Source: CAYVBE01 sp964572825 (GTDB taxonomy: Bacteria; Planctomycetota; Brocadiia; SM23-32). Taken from it: a stretch of DNA of 64,000 nucleotides. The notes beneath the pieces were generated by a model that saw only the letters and a list, made by a program, of their open reading frames with translations, made no database searches and was not told where the DNA came from. Within the stretch, counting starts at the first letter, position 1, and each line of letters starts with the position of its first letter. A program made the position numbers and the translations under genes. This document shows positions 26,718 through 36,771 of the stretch, in pieces. The stretch spans positions 26,303-90,302 of the forward strand of contig CAZNGS010000010.1 of assembly GCA_964572825.1 (NCBI GenBank), read 5' to 3'.

Positions 26718-27733
26718 AGTCCAGATACGTCGAGTTTAGCGAAGAGGGCGTCGTCAACGTCAAGGAAGAGGAGGTGTCGAGCGAGCACCTGGGACCGATG
26801 GAGGTGGTGCTGCGCACAGAAGCGTCTCTCATCAGCGCGGGCACGGAGCTGTCCCGCCTGCACAACGTGCTCGGCAACTCCAGCTACCCCTGCAAGTCGG
26901 GCTACGCCTCCGTGGGCAAAGTGGTGGTGAAGGGCGAGGCGGTAACCGACTTCGACGTGGGCGACCGTGTGTTTTTCGCCGGCAAGCATGCCTCCGTGCA
27001 GCGATTCCAGCACGGGCAGGACCACCAGTGGGGCCGGCTTTATCCCGTGCCGGACGGCGTCAGGCTCGAGGACGCGCCTTTCGTCTGCCTGGCCGAGATC
27101 GCCATGGCCGCCCCCTGCGTCACCGGCGTGGACCTGAACGACACGGTGGCCGTGTTCGGGCTGGGCCTGGTGGGCAACCTGGCCGCGCAGCAGTACAGGC
27201 TTCTCGGCGGCAGAGTGATCGGTCTGGATCCCGTCACAAAAAGGTGCGAGCTGGCGCGGGAGGTGGGGATCGAGACTGTGCTGGACGTGCCGCCCGAACG
27301 ACAGGTGGGATCCATCATGGAGTTGACCGATGGCGAGGGGGCGTACGTCGCGGTCGATGCCGCGGGGCATTCAGCGGTTATTGAGGCCTGCGTGAAGGCC
27401 GCCGCGCTGTTCGGAAAAGTGGCGTTGCTGGGCACACCGCGGGCAGAGTACACAGCCGACATGACCCCTGTGCTGATGCAGATTCATGAGAAGGGCCTTG
27501 AAGTTCGGGGAGCGCACCAGTGGCGGTTTCCGGCCATGGAGATCCGGGAGGTCAAAAAGACCGTGCCGTGGGGCTTCCGCACCATGTTCGACCTGATGAT
27601 GGCCGGCAAGTTGCGGGTGGAGCCCCTGCGGAGCCATTTCGTGGAACCGGGCCGGGCACCGGAGGTCTACGAGGGCCTGCTGAACAGACGAGACGAGTAC
27701 TGGGGAGTGGTCTTCGACTGGACCTCTGCGTGA
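26714..27733 (+). CDS. medium-chain dehydrogenase lacking zinc ligands
   Basis: The product is a 339-residue MDR-fold oxidoreductase with the LISAGTELSRLHNVLG start seen in zinc-independent sugar or threonine-dehydrogenase-like proteins. The usual Cys and His-Glu zinc ligands are replaced (SAGTE; GYASVG). The cofactor segment is GLGLVGNLAAQQYRLLGG. It ends the four-gene chain of ATGA-coupled genes. Its substrate is unknown, and it is only distantly related to the two zinc-type copies upstream. Confidence 0.72.
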   Translation: MKSRYVEFSEEGVVNVKEEEVSSEHLGPMEVVLRTEASLISAGTELSRLHNVLGNSSYPCKSGYASVGKVVVKGEAVTDFDVGDRVFFAGKHASVQRFQHGQDHQWGRLYPVPDGVRLEDAPFVCLAEIAMAAPCVTGVDLNDTVAVFGLGLVGNLAAQQYRLLGGRVIGLDPVTKRCELAREVGIETVLDVPPERQVGSIMELTDGEGAYVAVDAAGHSAVIEACVKAAALFGKVALLGTPRAEYTADMTPVLMQIHEKGLEVRGAHQWRFPAMEIREVKKTVPWGFRTMFDLMMAGKLRVEPLRSHFVEPGRAPEVYEGLLNRRDEYWGVVFDWTSA

Positions 27734-27772
27734 TTTGGTCGACGGAAGCCTTTCACGGGTCGGGAGTCGGGC

Positions 27773-30700
27773 ATGAGCCGCGCTTTCAGATGCCGTTGTT
27801 TTCTGTTGGTGATCACTTTGCTCCTGGCAGCGGGTACACGCGGGTTGGAGGCGGCACTTCCCGAGCCAGTGGCTGAGGTCGTCCGGCACGAAGCACGGGG
27901 GGGGTTGGTCGCACACGTTGGCTGCCGGGATGGGCGTCTCACCGCTGCGTTGCGGGCCTCCGACTCCTTCCTCGTTCACGGGCTGGCAACGGAGCCGGAC
28001 GTGGTCGAGAGAGTGCGTCGACACATCCGGGTGCAGGGGCTCTACGGGCCGGTTTCGGTCGATTACTGGGAAGGCGGATTTCTCCCCTACGCCGACGACA
28101 CGGTCAACGTCCTGGTGATTGAAGGCCCGGCCGTCCCGTCCTCGGCAGAGATCGAACGCGTGCTGGCCCCCGGGGGCGTGGCGTGCGTCCGGCGGGGGGA
28201 CAGATGGGACAGGACCGTCAAACCCCGGCCCGACGAGATCGATGAGTGGACGCACTTCCTTCACGGCCCGGACAACAACGCGGTCGCTGAGGACAGCCTT
28301 GTGGGGCCGCCCAGGCGCGTTCAGTGGGTGTGCGGCCCTCGCTGGAGCCGCAGCCACGAGAACGACCGCAGCGTCATCGCCATGGTCTCCGCCGCCGGGC
28401 GAGTGATCTACCTCATAGACCACGGTCCCACCGGGTTCGCCGCGAAATCCGGGGTTCCGGGCAAATGGTACCTCGAGGCCCGCGACGCCTTCAGCGGAGT
28501 CCGGTTGTGGCAGATACCCGCCGACGACTGGCCCGGCATGGGCATCTGGGGAAGAACGCAGGTGTCGCGCCGCCTCGTCGCCCATGAAGATGCGGTTTAC
28601 GTGACACTGGGCGGGGACACTCCGGTGACCGAAGTGAACTGCCGCACGGGTGAGATACACCGGAGGCTGGAAGGCACCGAGGGCGCCGCCGGACTGCGCT
28701 GCCTGGACGACGTGCTGATCGTTGTGAAACCGCAGGGCGGCCTGCCGAAGTGGGGCGCCGACTCCCCCCGTCCCATGGACCTGATGGCGTTCGACGTGGA
28801 ATCCGGCCGCCGCCTCTGGAGCGCGACGGTCCCCTCCCTGCGGCTCACGACGACGGCGGCGCTGGCGGAGCGGATCTATTACTTCGGCGAGGATTCGGTC
28901 CACTGCCTGGACGCACACGACGGGACTGAGGTGTGGGAAACCGATCCCTTTCAACTCAGCAAGAGGCCGAACCCTCAACTTGTAGCATCCTCGGATGCAC
29001 TGCTTCTCTCGGTGGGCGGCACGATGTTCGGCCTGTCCTTAAAGACCGGCGAGGTGATCTGGTCGCGGCCGCGGCGCGAGGTGGGTTACAAATCGAGCTC
29101 CCGACACCTCCCGTTCGTCATCAACGGTCTTCTCAACGGCTACGTGGACACGGCGACGGGCAAGATCGTCCGAGACCTGCCGCAGCCGCCGCAGCACTGG
29201 CAATCACCCTGGCACCATCCGCGGTGCTTCCCCGACAAGGCCACGGAGCGCTACATCCTGACCGCCAAACGCGGCATTGAACTCTATCCGGTGGGCGAAG
29301 AACCGTTCTCTCGGAACAACTGGGTCCGCGCCATCTGCGGCGTCGGCGTCATGCCCTGCAACGGGCTTATCTATGTGCCGCCGCACCCGTGCTTCTGCTA
29401 CCGCGAAACCAAGCTGTTCGGGTTCTATGCGTTGGGTCCCGGAGACGATGATGTGATGGAGGAACAACACCCCCTGGTGCGTGGACTCGCCTGGCCGGCC
29501 TCGCCGTCTGAATCTACCGGTGCCGGAGCATGGCCGACCTACAGGCGCGATGCGACCCGCAGCGGTACGTCGGAGACCGCCGTGCCGGCCGAGCTTGCGC
29601 AAAGCTGGCAGGCGGGACTCGGCGGCAGCCTCAGCGCTCCCACACTGTCCGGCGGACGGCTTTACGTGGCCGACGCGGACCGACACGCCGTGCACTGCCT
29701 GGACGCGGGCACGGGGGAGCGCCTGTGGCAGTTCACCGCCGGCGGACCGGTAGACGGGCCGCCGACGATCCACCGGGGTCTGGCGCTGTTCGGCTGCTGC
29801 GACGGCTGGCTCTATTGCCTGCGGGCTGACGACGGTGAACTGGTGTGGCGGTTCCGCGCCGCGCCTGTCGAACGCCGGATTATGGCCTTCGACCGTCTTG
29901 AGTCGCCCTGGCCCGTTCACGGGGCGGTGCTGGTGCGCGACGGCGTGGCCTACGTATCGGCCGGCCGGTCGTCTTTCCTGGACGGCGGCCTATACCTCTT
30001 CGGGCTTGACCCACTGACCGGCGAGGTGCTCCACAAGGCGCGGCTGGACGGTCCCTGGCCGGACCTGACGAAGGACAGAGGCAACGCCTTCTATATGGAC
30101 GGGGCCCTGAACGATATCCTGGTGAGTGGGGCGGAGGGCTCGGCAGAATACCTCTACCTGCGGCAACTGAAGTTCGACCGGCGCCTGAAGGAGATTCAGG
30201 TGGCTCCGAACACCGGCGTGGCTTCGGAAGGCAAAGGCGTTGACTACAAGGGTCAACCGCACCGGAAACACGTGCCGGCTTCGGTGGGGCAGGGCGACCG
30301 CGACGTGGGGCTGCACCTGTTCGCCACGTCCACGCTGCTGGACGGGAGCTGCTTTGACCGCACGGGCTGGATGTTCGCCGACACCTGGCCTGGCTACCAG
30401 CACATCAATCAGGCTCCCAAAAGCGGGCAACTGGTGGTGTTCGATGATTCGACCACTTTCGCCTTTCAGCAGTTCACCCGGCGGATGGACCGCAGTCCCC
30501 TGTGCGTTCCGGGTGAGGGTAATATGCTGCTGGTCGCCGACGACAACGACAATGAGCCGATCCTTAAGCCCGAGCACCGCTGCCTGGACAAAGCGGGGCC
30601 CGGCTTCACCCGCGAACGCCCACCCCGGTGGAGGAAGACCATACCCGTCATGGTGCGGGGAATGGTGCTGGCGGGGCGCAATCTATTCGCCGCGGGCCCG

Positions 30701-30910
30701 CCGGAAGTTATGGCTCCAGACGATCCCCTGGCTGCCTTCGAGGGGCGAAAAGGCGCCAGGCTGTGGGTTGTGTCCGGAGAGAACGGGCGGAAGCTGAGGG
30801 AGTACGAGCTGGACGCCCCGCCGGTGTGGGACGGCATGGCAGCGGCCGATGGCTGCCTTTACATGAGCTTGACCGACGGAAGTGTGCTCTGCATGGGCGC
30901 GGAGCGCTGA
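27773..30910 (+). CDS. secreted PQQ-type beta-propeller with methyltransferase-like domain
   Basis: The product is 1045 residues. A signal peptide (LLVITLLLAAGTRGLEA) is followed by a domain resembling a class I methyltransferase (VAHVGCRDGRLTAAL, then YADDTVNVLVIEGP and LAPGGVACVRRG) at roughly residues 40-145. The rest is a long series of PQQ/BamB-like propeller blades with repeated DAxTGERLWQF/GEVIW patterns, in two propeller-sized groups (about 200-560 and 600-1040). The same architecture is common in planctomycetes. Because it is exported, the methyltransferase-like region would be outside the SAM-containing cytoplasm, so it may be a binding relic. It may serve in polymer sensing or assembly. 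Confidence 0.7.
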   Translation: MSRAFRCRCFLLVITLLLAAGTRGLEAALPEPVAEVVRHEARGGLVAHVGCRDGRLTAALRASDSFLVHGLATEPDVVERVRRHIRVQGLYGPVSVDYWEGGFLPYADDTVNVLVIEGPAVPSSAEIERVLAPGGVACVRRGDRWDRTVKPRPDEIDEWTHFLHGPDNNAVAEDSLVGPPRRVQWVCGPRWSRSHENDRSVIAMVSAAGRVIYLIDHGPTGFAAKSGVPGKWYLEARDAFSGVRLWQIPADDWPGMGIWGRTQVSRRLVAHEDAVYVTLGGDTPVTEVNCRTGEIHRRLEGTEGAAGLRCLDDVLIVVKPQGGLPKWGADSPRPMDLMAFDVESGRRLWSATVPSLRLTTTAALAERIYYFGEDSVHCLDAHDGTEVWETDPFQLSKRPNPQLVASSDALLLSVGGTMFGLSLKTGEVIWSRPRREVGYKSSSRHLPFVINGLLNGYVDTATGKIVRDLPQPPQHWQSPWHHPRCFPDKATERYILTAKRGIELYPVGEEPFSRNNWVRAICGVGVMPCNGLIYVPPHPCFCYRETKLFGFYALGPGDDDVMEEQHPLVRGLAWPASPSESTGAGAWPTYRRDATRSGTSETAVPAELAQSWQAGLGGSLSAPTLSGGRLYVADADRHAVHCLDAGTGERLWQFTAGGPVDGPPTIHRGLALFGCCDGWLYCLRADDGELVWRFRAAPVERRIMAFDRLESPWPVHGAVLVRDGVAYVSAGRSSFLDGGLYLFGLDPLTGEVLHKARLDGPWPDLTKDRGNAFYMDGALNDILVSGAEGSAEYLYLRQLKFDRRLKEIQVAPNTGVASEGKGVDYKGQPHRKHVPASVGQGDRDVGLHLFATSTLLDGSCFDRTGWMFADTWPGYQHINQAPKSGQLVVFDDSTTFAFQQFTRRMDRSPLCVPGEGNMLLVADDNDNEPILKPEHRCLDKAGPGFTRERPPRWRKTIPVMVRGMVLAGRNLFAAGPPEVMAPDDPLAAFEGRKGARLWVVSGENGRKLREYELDAPPVWDGMAAADGCLYMSLTDGSVLCMGAER

Positions 30911-30948
30911 GCGATTTGCCGAACTGCGCTCCCGGAAAGGTAACATAC

Positions 30949-33900
30949 GTGATAGATCATGGCGATGAAGTGGGAAACCGCCGTTCGCTGGACCGAGGGG
31001 TTTTCCGGGACCCGCCGCCGGCCTGCCGCGGGGTCACATTGTGGATGCTGAACGATCGCCTGGAGCCGGATGAGCTCCGTCGGCAGTTGCGAGGCTTCAA
31101 GGAGGCCGGCTGGGGCGCGGTCATCACCAGGACGTTCAACGGATTGCTCACGGAGTACCTCTCCGAGGAATGGATGCACGCCCTGGAGGTCATCGTTGAG
31201 ACGGCGCGCCAGCTCGAGATGAAGGTCTGGTTCCAGGCGGGCTACATGCCCAACGCCTTTCCGAACCTGCCCGTGGAGCTGCGGCACCGCGTGCTGGTGG
31301 CCCATCCAAGGGACGAAGAGCCGCCGGTAGAGGGGGATGTCGTCGCCGAGGACGAGGAATCGCTTTTCGTTGCACAAAACCTCGATAACGTGGTCGACCT
31401 CCTGAACCCGCAGGCGGTCGAGGGTTACCTGAAGATGGCGTACGAGGAGACGTGGTTTGAGCGATTCGGCGACGCCTTCGGGGAGACCGTCGAGGCCGTC
31501 TGGGTTGACGAGCCGTGTCTCCGTTTTGGGAAGTTCCCCTGGGGTGAGCGAGTCATCGAGGCATTCTGTGAACAGTGGGGCGGGTGGCTCCCGGACCGGG
31601 TGCGGGGGCTTTTCCGGCGGGAGGGAGACTGGCGGTGCCTGCGACACCGTTTCTGGCGCACCGTCCTGGCCCTTTTCGATGAGGGATACTTCCGCACCGT
31701 TCGGCGGTGGTGCGAGGGGCACGGCGTCAAGTTCGCCGGCCACCTGATGGGTGAGGACAAACTGCGGGCCCAGGTCGGCTTCAACGCGGCCGCCATGCCG
31801 CACTACGTTCACATGCACGTGCCCGGAATCGACCATCTGACCGCCGACCTGCGGTGGCCTTACGAGGATTCCAGGGAGGACGAGGCGCCCTGCTTTGTCA
31901 TCACCCCCCGGCAGTGCTCCAGCGCCGCCGACCAGGCGGGGCGGGCCGAAGTGCTGGCCGAGATGTACGGAGTGAGCGGCCACGGCCTGACCTTTGAAGA
32001 CCGGAAGCGCATCGGCGAGTGGCACGCGCTGCTCGGCGTCAACCAGCGCTGTTTGCACGGGTCCTTCTACTCCATGCGCGGCCGCCGCAAACGTATCTAC
32101 CCGCTGCACCTCTCTTACCAGCAGCCGTGGTGGCCCGACAACCGCATGGTCGGCGATTACTTCGGGCGGCTCAGCTACGCCCTGCGCAGAGGGCGCTGCG
32201 CGGCCGACGTGCTGGTGCTGCACCCGGCGGAGTCGGCGTATTGCTTCTACACCCGGTTCGGACACGCCGCGTGGCAGGAGGCCGAGGAGCGGAACGAGCT
32301 GGAGGAGCTGCAGGGCGCCTTCATGGAACTCAGCCTGAACCTCCTCAAGGCCCATCGGGTTTTCCATTACGGGGACGAGCACATGCTCGCCGGCCGGGGG
32401 CGGGTGGTGAATGGCTCGATGGAGCTGGGGGAGTGCCGCTATCGCGTCGTCATTCTACCCCCGCTGCTCACGCTCAGGTCCACCACCGTGGAGTTGTTGG
32501 AGGAGTTTCTGGAAGCCGGTGGCACGGTGTTCCGGGTCGGCGGCCCCCCGGAGCTCATCGACGGAATCGCGGACGTGCGGGCCCGGGACCTGGCGGATCG
32601 AATTCCGGTGATCTCCAACACCCCGGAGGCACTGGCCCTCGAGGTGGGACGGGCGGCGCCGTCGCGGGTCGAGCTGGAACCCCTCCACGGCCCGGCGCAG
32701 CGCATCTACCTCTACGAGGCAGAGGTCCGGCAGGGACGCCTGTTCTTCCTGTTGAATACCAGCTACGATGAAAGGGTGGAAGCCCGGGCGCGGTTCCCCG
32801 GCGGCGGAACAATCGAGCAATGGGACCCGGAGACCGGTGAAACGGCCACACCGTCGCAATGGTCAGAAGACGATGGCATTGTCTGCCCCCTTTCTTTCGA
32901 GCCGTGGCAGTCCCACCTCCTGCTTGTGCGGGAGGAAGAGCCGGGACTCGATATTCGTTCCGCCACGCCAGGGCCCCTCCGGGAGATACCCCTGACGGGG
33001 GAATGGCGCGTGGAACGAGCCGATCCCAACGCGCTGACGCTGGACTTCTGCCGCCTGCGGCGCGGGGACGGCGAATACGGCGACACAATTCCGGTCATGG
33101 CCGTGCAGCAGATACTGCAGGAGGACGAGCCGTACGCCGGTCCGATCGGGCTACAGTTCGAATTTCAGGTCGAAGAACGCCCCTCGCAGATAGCACTGGT
33201 CGTCGAAGATGCGCCGCAATGGCGGATGAGCGTGAACGGCCGGGACGTGCGCTACTCGGGCATGCCCTGGTGGATCGATCGCTCCTTCCTGCCCACCGAC
33301 ATCACTGAACATGTGCAGGAGGGGCGCAATACCGTCGAGCTGGTGCGAGAATTTGAGCCGCTTCAGAAGGCTTCCTTCGGGCTGGCTCGACTTTTCACGG
33401 CCGTAACCGGCACGGAGGTGGAATCCGTCTATCTCACCGGGGACTTCGGCGTATACGGAAAGCTGTCCGGAGCCCCCCCGCGACCGCCCTGTTATCGCTT
33501 CGGGCCGGGCTTCGTCATCGGTGCCGAGAAGTCGGTCACCAACGGTGACCTGGTGGCGGGCGGTTTCCCGTTTTACGCCGGCGAGGTGACACTGCACCGC
33601 TCGTTTGACCTCGACGATGTGCCGGCCGATGGAGTGACCGCCCGGCTGTGCTTGCCCCGTCTGGATGCGTGTGTAGCCAAAGTGCGGGTAAACGGGGCGG
33701 AATCGGGTGCGGTCGCCTGGAAGCCTTACCAGTTGGATATCACCGAAAACCTGGTGCGGGGATCGAACACCGTCGAGATCGAGCTGGCGAGCACGCTGCG
33801 AAACCTGCTCGGCCCGCATCATCGGCCGCGGGGCGAGCTGCTGCGCTGCTGGGGCGACAATGCGTTCTCCGGCCGGTGGGACCACAAAAGCGGGCAGGGC

Positions 33901-34029
33901 TACCCGCGGTGGTACGAGAACCGGGAGCAGGACACCCTGGCATGGACGGACGACTACTTCTTCATGCCTTTCGGCCTCGAAAAAGGAGCCAGGATTCTAT
34001 TCCTCCGGGGGGGCGACAATGATCGTTGA
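30949..34029 (+). CDS. GH106-like (alpha-L-rhamnosidase-like) glycoside hydrolase
   Basis: The product is about 1026 residues. The N-terminal barrel-like region has the pattern DELRRQLRGFKEAGWGAV and WVDEPCLRFGKFPW (Glu 188) seen in GH106-type proteins, with GHLMGEDKL and HVPGIDHLT later. A beta-sandwich C-terminus ends in a sugar-binding-like module (LHRSFDLDDVPADG, KVRVNGAESGAVAWKPYQLDIT, NTLRNLLG-like). I chose GTG 30949, with GAAAGG 8 nt upstream; no signal peptide is seen, so it appears cytoplasmic, acting on imported oligosaccharides. It overlaps the next gene by 11 nt. Specificity for L-rhamnose or L-fucose is a suggestion only. Confidence 0.6.
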   Translation: MIDHGDEVGNRRSLDRGVFRDPPPACRGVTLWMLNDRLEPDELRRQLRGFKEAGWGAVITRTFNGLLTEYLSEEWMHALEVIVETARQLEMKVWFQAGYMPNAFPNLPVELRHRVLVAHPRDEEPPVEGDVVAEDEESLFVAQNLDNVVDLLNPQAVEGYLKMAYEETWFERFGDAFGETVEAVWVDEPCLRFGKFPWGERVIEAFCEQWGGWLPDRVRGLFRREGDWRCLRHRFWRTVLALFDEGYFRTVRRWCEGHGVKFAGHLMGEDKLRAQVGFNAAAMPHYVHMHVPGIDHLTADLRWPYEDSREDEAPCFVITPRQCSSAADQAGRAEVLAEMYGVSGHGLTFEDRKRIGEWHALLGVNQRCLHGSFYSMRGRRKRIYPLHLSYQQPWWPDNRMVGDYFGRLSYALRRGRCAADVLVLHPAESAYCFYTRFGHAAWQEAEERNELEELQGAFMELSLNLLKAHRVFHYGDEHMLAGRGRVVNGSMELGECRYRVVILPPLLTLRSTTVELLEEFLEAGGTVFRVGGPPELIDGIADVRARDLADRIPVISNTPEALALEVGRAAPSRVELEPLHGPAQRIYLYEAEVRQGRLFFLLNTSYDERVEARARFPGGGTIEQWDPETGETATPSQWSEDDGIVCPLSFEPWQSHLLLVREEEPGLDIRSATPGPLREIPLTGEWRVERADPNALTLDFCRLRRGDGEYGDTIPVMAVQQILQEDEPYAGPIGLQFEFQVEERPSQIALVVEDAPQWRMSVNGRDVRYSGMPWWIDRSFLPTDITEHVQEGRNTVELVREFEPLQKASFGLARLFTAVTGTEVESVYLTGDFGVYGKLSGAPPRPPCYRFGPGFVIGAEKSVTNGDLVAGGFPFYAGEVTLHRSFDLDDVPADGVTARLCLPRLDACVAKVRVNGAESGAVAWKPYQLDITENLVRGSNTVEIELASTLRNLLGPHHRPRGELLRCWGDNAFSGRWDHKSGQGYPRWYENREQDTLAWTDDYFFMPFGLEKGARILFLRGGDNDR

Positions 34030-35476
34030 GCGACGCAGGCCACTGCAGGCGAACGTGGGCATCTTCGGCGTGGGTCACCGGACCTATTGGGACCAGTTCC
34101 CCGGGCTGCGGGAGGAACTGGTGGGCTACCTGGCCGATTTCCGGCGCATGGTGGAAGCGAATGGCGTTCGAACGGTTGACTTCGGCCTGGTGGACGAGGC
34201 CGAGTCTGCGGTGGCCGCCCTCAGGCGCATGAAGACCACGGAGCTGGACCTGGTGTTCTGTGACATGCTCACTTACGCGACCAGCGCCACCTGGGGATTG
34301 ATCTGCCGGGAGATGGACGTGCCCATCGTGCTGGTCGCCCTGCAGCCACGGAAGGCCCTGGATTACGAGAACGCCACCATCCGAATGCAGCTTGCCAACG
34401 ATAACATCTGTTCCCTGCCCGAGTTCACCGGGGTGGCGGTGCGGGTGGGCAGGAAGGCCCCGCCGGTGATTGTGGGCACCCTCGAGGGCGACCCCGGCGC
34501 CAAGGAGGAGATCGGCGAGTGGTGCTCCGTGGCCCGCGTGCTTCACGACCTGAAGGGCGCCCGCATCGGCCAGATGGGGCACGTGCTGGAGGCCATGCTG
34601 GACATGCACAGCGACCCGACGGAGTTCACCGCCCACTTCGGCCTGCACGTGGTCCAGACGGAGCCGGACGACATCGTGCGCCAGCTCCCGCGCGTCACCG
34701 ACGATGCCGTGGCGGCCAAGCGGGACGAGATACTGGATTTCTTTGACACGCCGGACCCCGGAGTGGACCCCACAACTCGAAGGCTGACCGAGGAGGACCT
34801 GGAGGCCGCCGCCCGCGCCGCCTGCGCGCTGGACATGTTCGTCGAGGACAAGAACCTGGACGGCCTGGCCTACTACTACGAGGCGGAGGAAGGCAGCGAG
34901 ATGAGGGGGCTACTGGAGAGCCTCATAGTGGGCAACTCGCTGCTGACGGCGGCGGGGTTTCCCATGTGCGGCGAGTGCGACCTGAAGACATGCGTGGCGA
35001 TGATGATCCTGGACCGGCTGGACATCGGCGGCAGCTTCGCCGAGTTCCATCCCATTGACTTCGAGCAGGATTCCGTGCTGGTGGGGCACGACGGTCCACA
35101 TCACATCAACGTGGCCGAGGGCCGCCCTGTCCTGCGGAGCCTCACGAAATACCACGGCAAGCCCGGTGCCGGCGCTTCCGTGGAGTTCAAGCTCAAGGAG
35201 GGGCCCATCTCGATGCTCGGAATCACGCAGACCTGCGACGGGCGATTCAAGTTCGTGATCGCCGAAGGAGAATCCGCCAGGGGACCCATCCCGGCCACCG
35301 GCAACACCAACACGCGCGGGCGGTTCAGGCCGGACACCGTGACGTTCCTGAAACGCTGGCTGGCCGAGGGACCCACGCATCACTTCGCGCTGGGCATCGG
35401 CCACCACGCCGGCGCCATCGAGAAGGTTGCCGACTGCCTGGGCATCGAGAGCGCCGTTGTGACTCCCGGGGAATAG
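34019..35476 (+). CDS. L-arabinose/L-fucose isomerase-like protein
   Basis: The product is 485 residues of the same superfamily as the 18544 gene. It starts at ATG 34019, overlapping the glycosidase end by 11 nt. Characteristic segments are DLVFCDMLTYATSATWG, RIGQMGHVLEAMLDMHSDP, a substrate-pocket GECDLKTCVAMMILDRL, SFAEFHPIDFEQDSVLVGHDGPHH, and TKYHGKPGAGASVEFKLKEG. The last histidine-containing portions fit the metal-binding half of arabinose-isomerase-like proteins. It precedes the DUF1537 kinase by 8 nt. The sugar substrate is unknown. Confidence 0.68.
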   Translation: MIVERRRPLQANVGIFGVGHRTYWDQFPGLREELVGYLADFRRMVEANGVRTVDFGLVDEAESAVAALRRMKTTELDLVFCDMLTYATSATWGLICREMDVPIVLVALQPRKALDYENATIRMQLANDNICSLPEFTGVAVRVGRKAPPVIVGTLEGDPGAKEEIGEWCSVARVLHDLKGARIGQMGHVLEAMLDMHSDPTEFTAHFGLHVVQTEPDDIVRQLPRVTDDAVAAKRDEILDFFDTPDPGVDPTTRRLTEEDLEAAARAACALDMFVEDKNLDGLAYYYEAEEGSEMRGLLESLIVGNSLLTAAGFPMCGECDLKTCVAMMILDRLDIGGSFAEFHPIDFEQDSVLVGHDGPHHINVAEGRPVLRSLTKYHGKPGAGASVEFKLKEGPISMLGITQTCDGRFKFVIAEGESARGPIPATGNTNTRGRFRPDTVTFLKRWLAEGPTHHFALGIGHHAGAIEKVADCLGIESAVVTPGE

Positions 35477-35484
35477 CCAGGGCC

Positions 35485-36705
35485 GTGGCCAGATTCGTCA
35501 TCATCGCTGACGATCTCACCGGATCAAACGACACCGGTGTGCAGTTCGCGCGCCGCGGCGTGCCGACCGTGATTTCGGTCGATCCTGAGCACGCCTTCGA
35601 CGAGGCAGGCGAGGATGCCGAAGTCTGCGTGGTGGACACCGAGAGCCGGCACGTTCGGCCCGCAGAGGCCGCGCGACGGGTGGAGCAGGTGGCACGCGCC
35701 GCCTGCAATCGGGGTATTGGGGAATTCTACAAGAAGACGGACTCGACGTTGCGGGGAAACGTGGGCGTCGAGCTGGCGGCGCTGCTGCGGGCGACCGGCG
35801 GCGGGGTGCTGCCGTTCGTCCCGGCCTATCCGCAGGCCGGACGCATCACCCGCGGGGGACGCCACTACGTGCGGGGAAAGCCGCTGCACGAGACGTTCTT
35901 CGCGCAGGATCCGCACGAGCCGATCGCATCCAGCAGCATCCCCGAGATTCTCACACGGGATGCACAGATTGCCGTGTGTGTGGTGGCGCGGGAGGAGCTG
36001 GCTTCCTGGTCGGCGGCGGACTGCCCCGACCCCTGCATCTGCGTTTTCGACGCGGAGAACGATGATGATCTGGACCGGATAGCCGACAGGCTGGTTGAGG
36101 TGGGTCTGCTGTGGCGTACGGCGGGCGCGGCCGGGTTCGCGGAGAAGGTGGCCGAGAGGCTGAACCTGCCCCGTTCCGCGCCGGAGACGATCGAGCGCAG
36201 GGGGCCGCTGCTGATCGTGAATGGCAGTCTGCAGGAGACAGCCCTGGCGCAGGTCAGGCGGGGCCTGGACGCCGGAATCGAGGACCTTAAGCTGGCTCCC
36301 GAGATGTTATTGGCCGGGGAACTGTCCGTCCCGCCGGTCGTTGGGCCCTTGCTGCTCTACACCGTGGTGACGCCGGAGGAGCGCGCGCAGTATGCGGAGG
36401 CCGCAGGGCAGCATGGAATCGAGGACGTCTGCGGCCGCGTTGCGGAGGCGGTGGGCACTCTGACCGCAGACCTGATGCAGGGCGAATCAGCGCCTGGCTC
36501 TCTGGCCGTTTTCGGCGGCGATACGGCCGTTGCGGTGCTCCGCGCCCTTGGCTGCAGCACGATGCGGCCGCACGCCGAGTTGTGGCCGGGAGTAATCGAA
36601 TCTACAATGTCCTTGCCCGCCCGCGACGTCACCGTGGTGACCAAGTCGGGCGGATTTGGCCCCGAAGACCTTGTGCAGCAACTGGTGCGGATGTACGCCG
36701 GATAG
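35485..36705 (+). CDS. DUF1537 four-carbon acid sugar kinase
   Basis: The product is a 406-residue kinase. The N-terminal signature IADDLTGSNDTGVQFARRG and the C-terminal KSGGFGPEDLV are the two hallmarks of the DUF1537 family, and FYKKTDSTLRGNVG is also typical. Characterised members phosphorylate D-threonate, D-erythronate or 3-oxo-tetronates at O4. The next gene is PdxA2-like, the usual partner that oxidises the 4-phosphate acid to dihydroxyacetone phosphate and CO2. GTG 35485 is the likely start; its ribosome-binding site is weak. This is the best-defined catabolic step in the window. Confidence 0.88.
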   Translation: MARFVIIADDLTGSNDTGVQFARRGVPTVISVDPEHAFDEAGEDAEVCVVDTESRHVRPAEAARRVEQVARAACNRGIGEFYKKTDSTLRGNVGVELAALLRATGGGVLPFVPAYPQAGRITRGGRHYVRGKPLHETFFAQDPHEPIASSSIPEILTRDAQIAVCVVAREELASWSAADCPDPCICVFDAENDDDLDRIADRLVEVGLLWRTAGAAGFAEKVAERLNLPRSAPETIERRGPLLIVNGSLQETALAQVRRGLDAGIEDLKLAPEMLLAGELSVPPVVGPLLLYTVVTPEERAQYAEAAGQHGIEDVCGRVAEAVGTLTADLMQGESAPGSLAVFGGDTAVAVLRALGCSTMRPHAELWPGVIESTMSLPARDVTVVTKSGGFGPEDLVQQLVRMYAG

Positions 36706-36771
36706 GGCGGGCCATGCAGCCGACGCGGCCAAGGTAACAACCAGGAAAGATCATCAGATCGAGGAGCGAAC

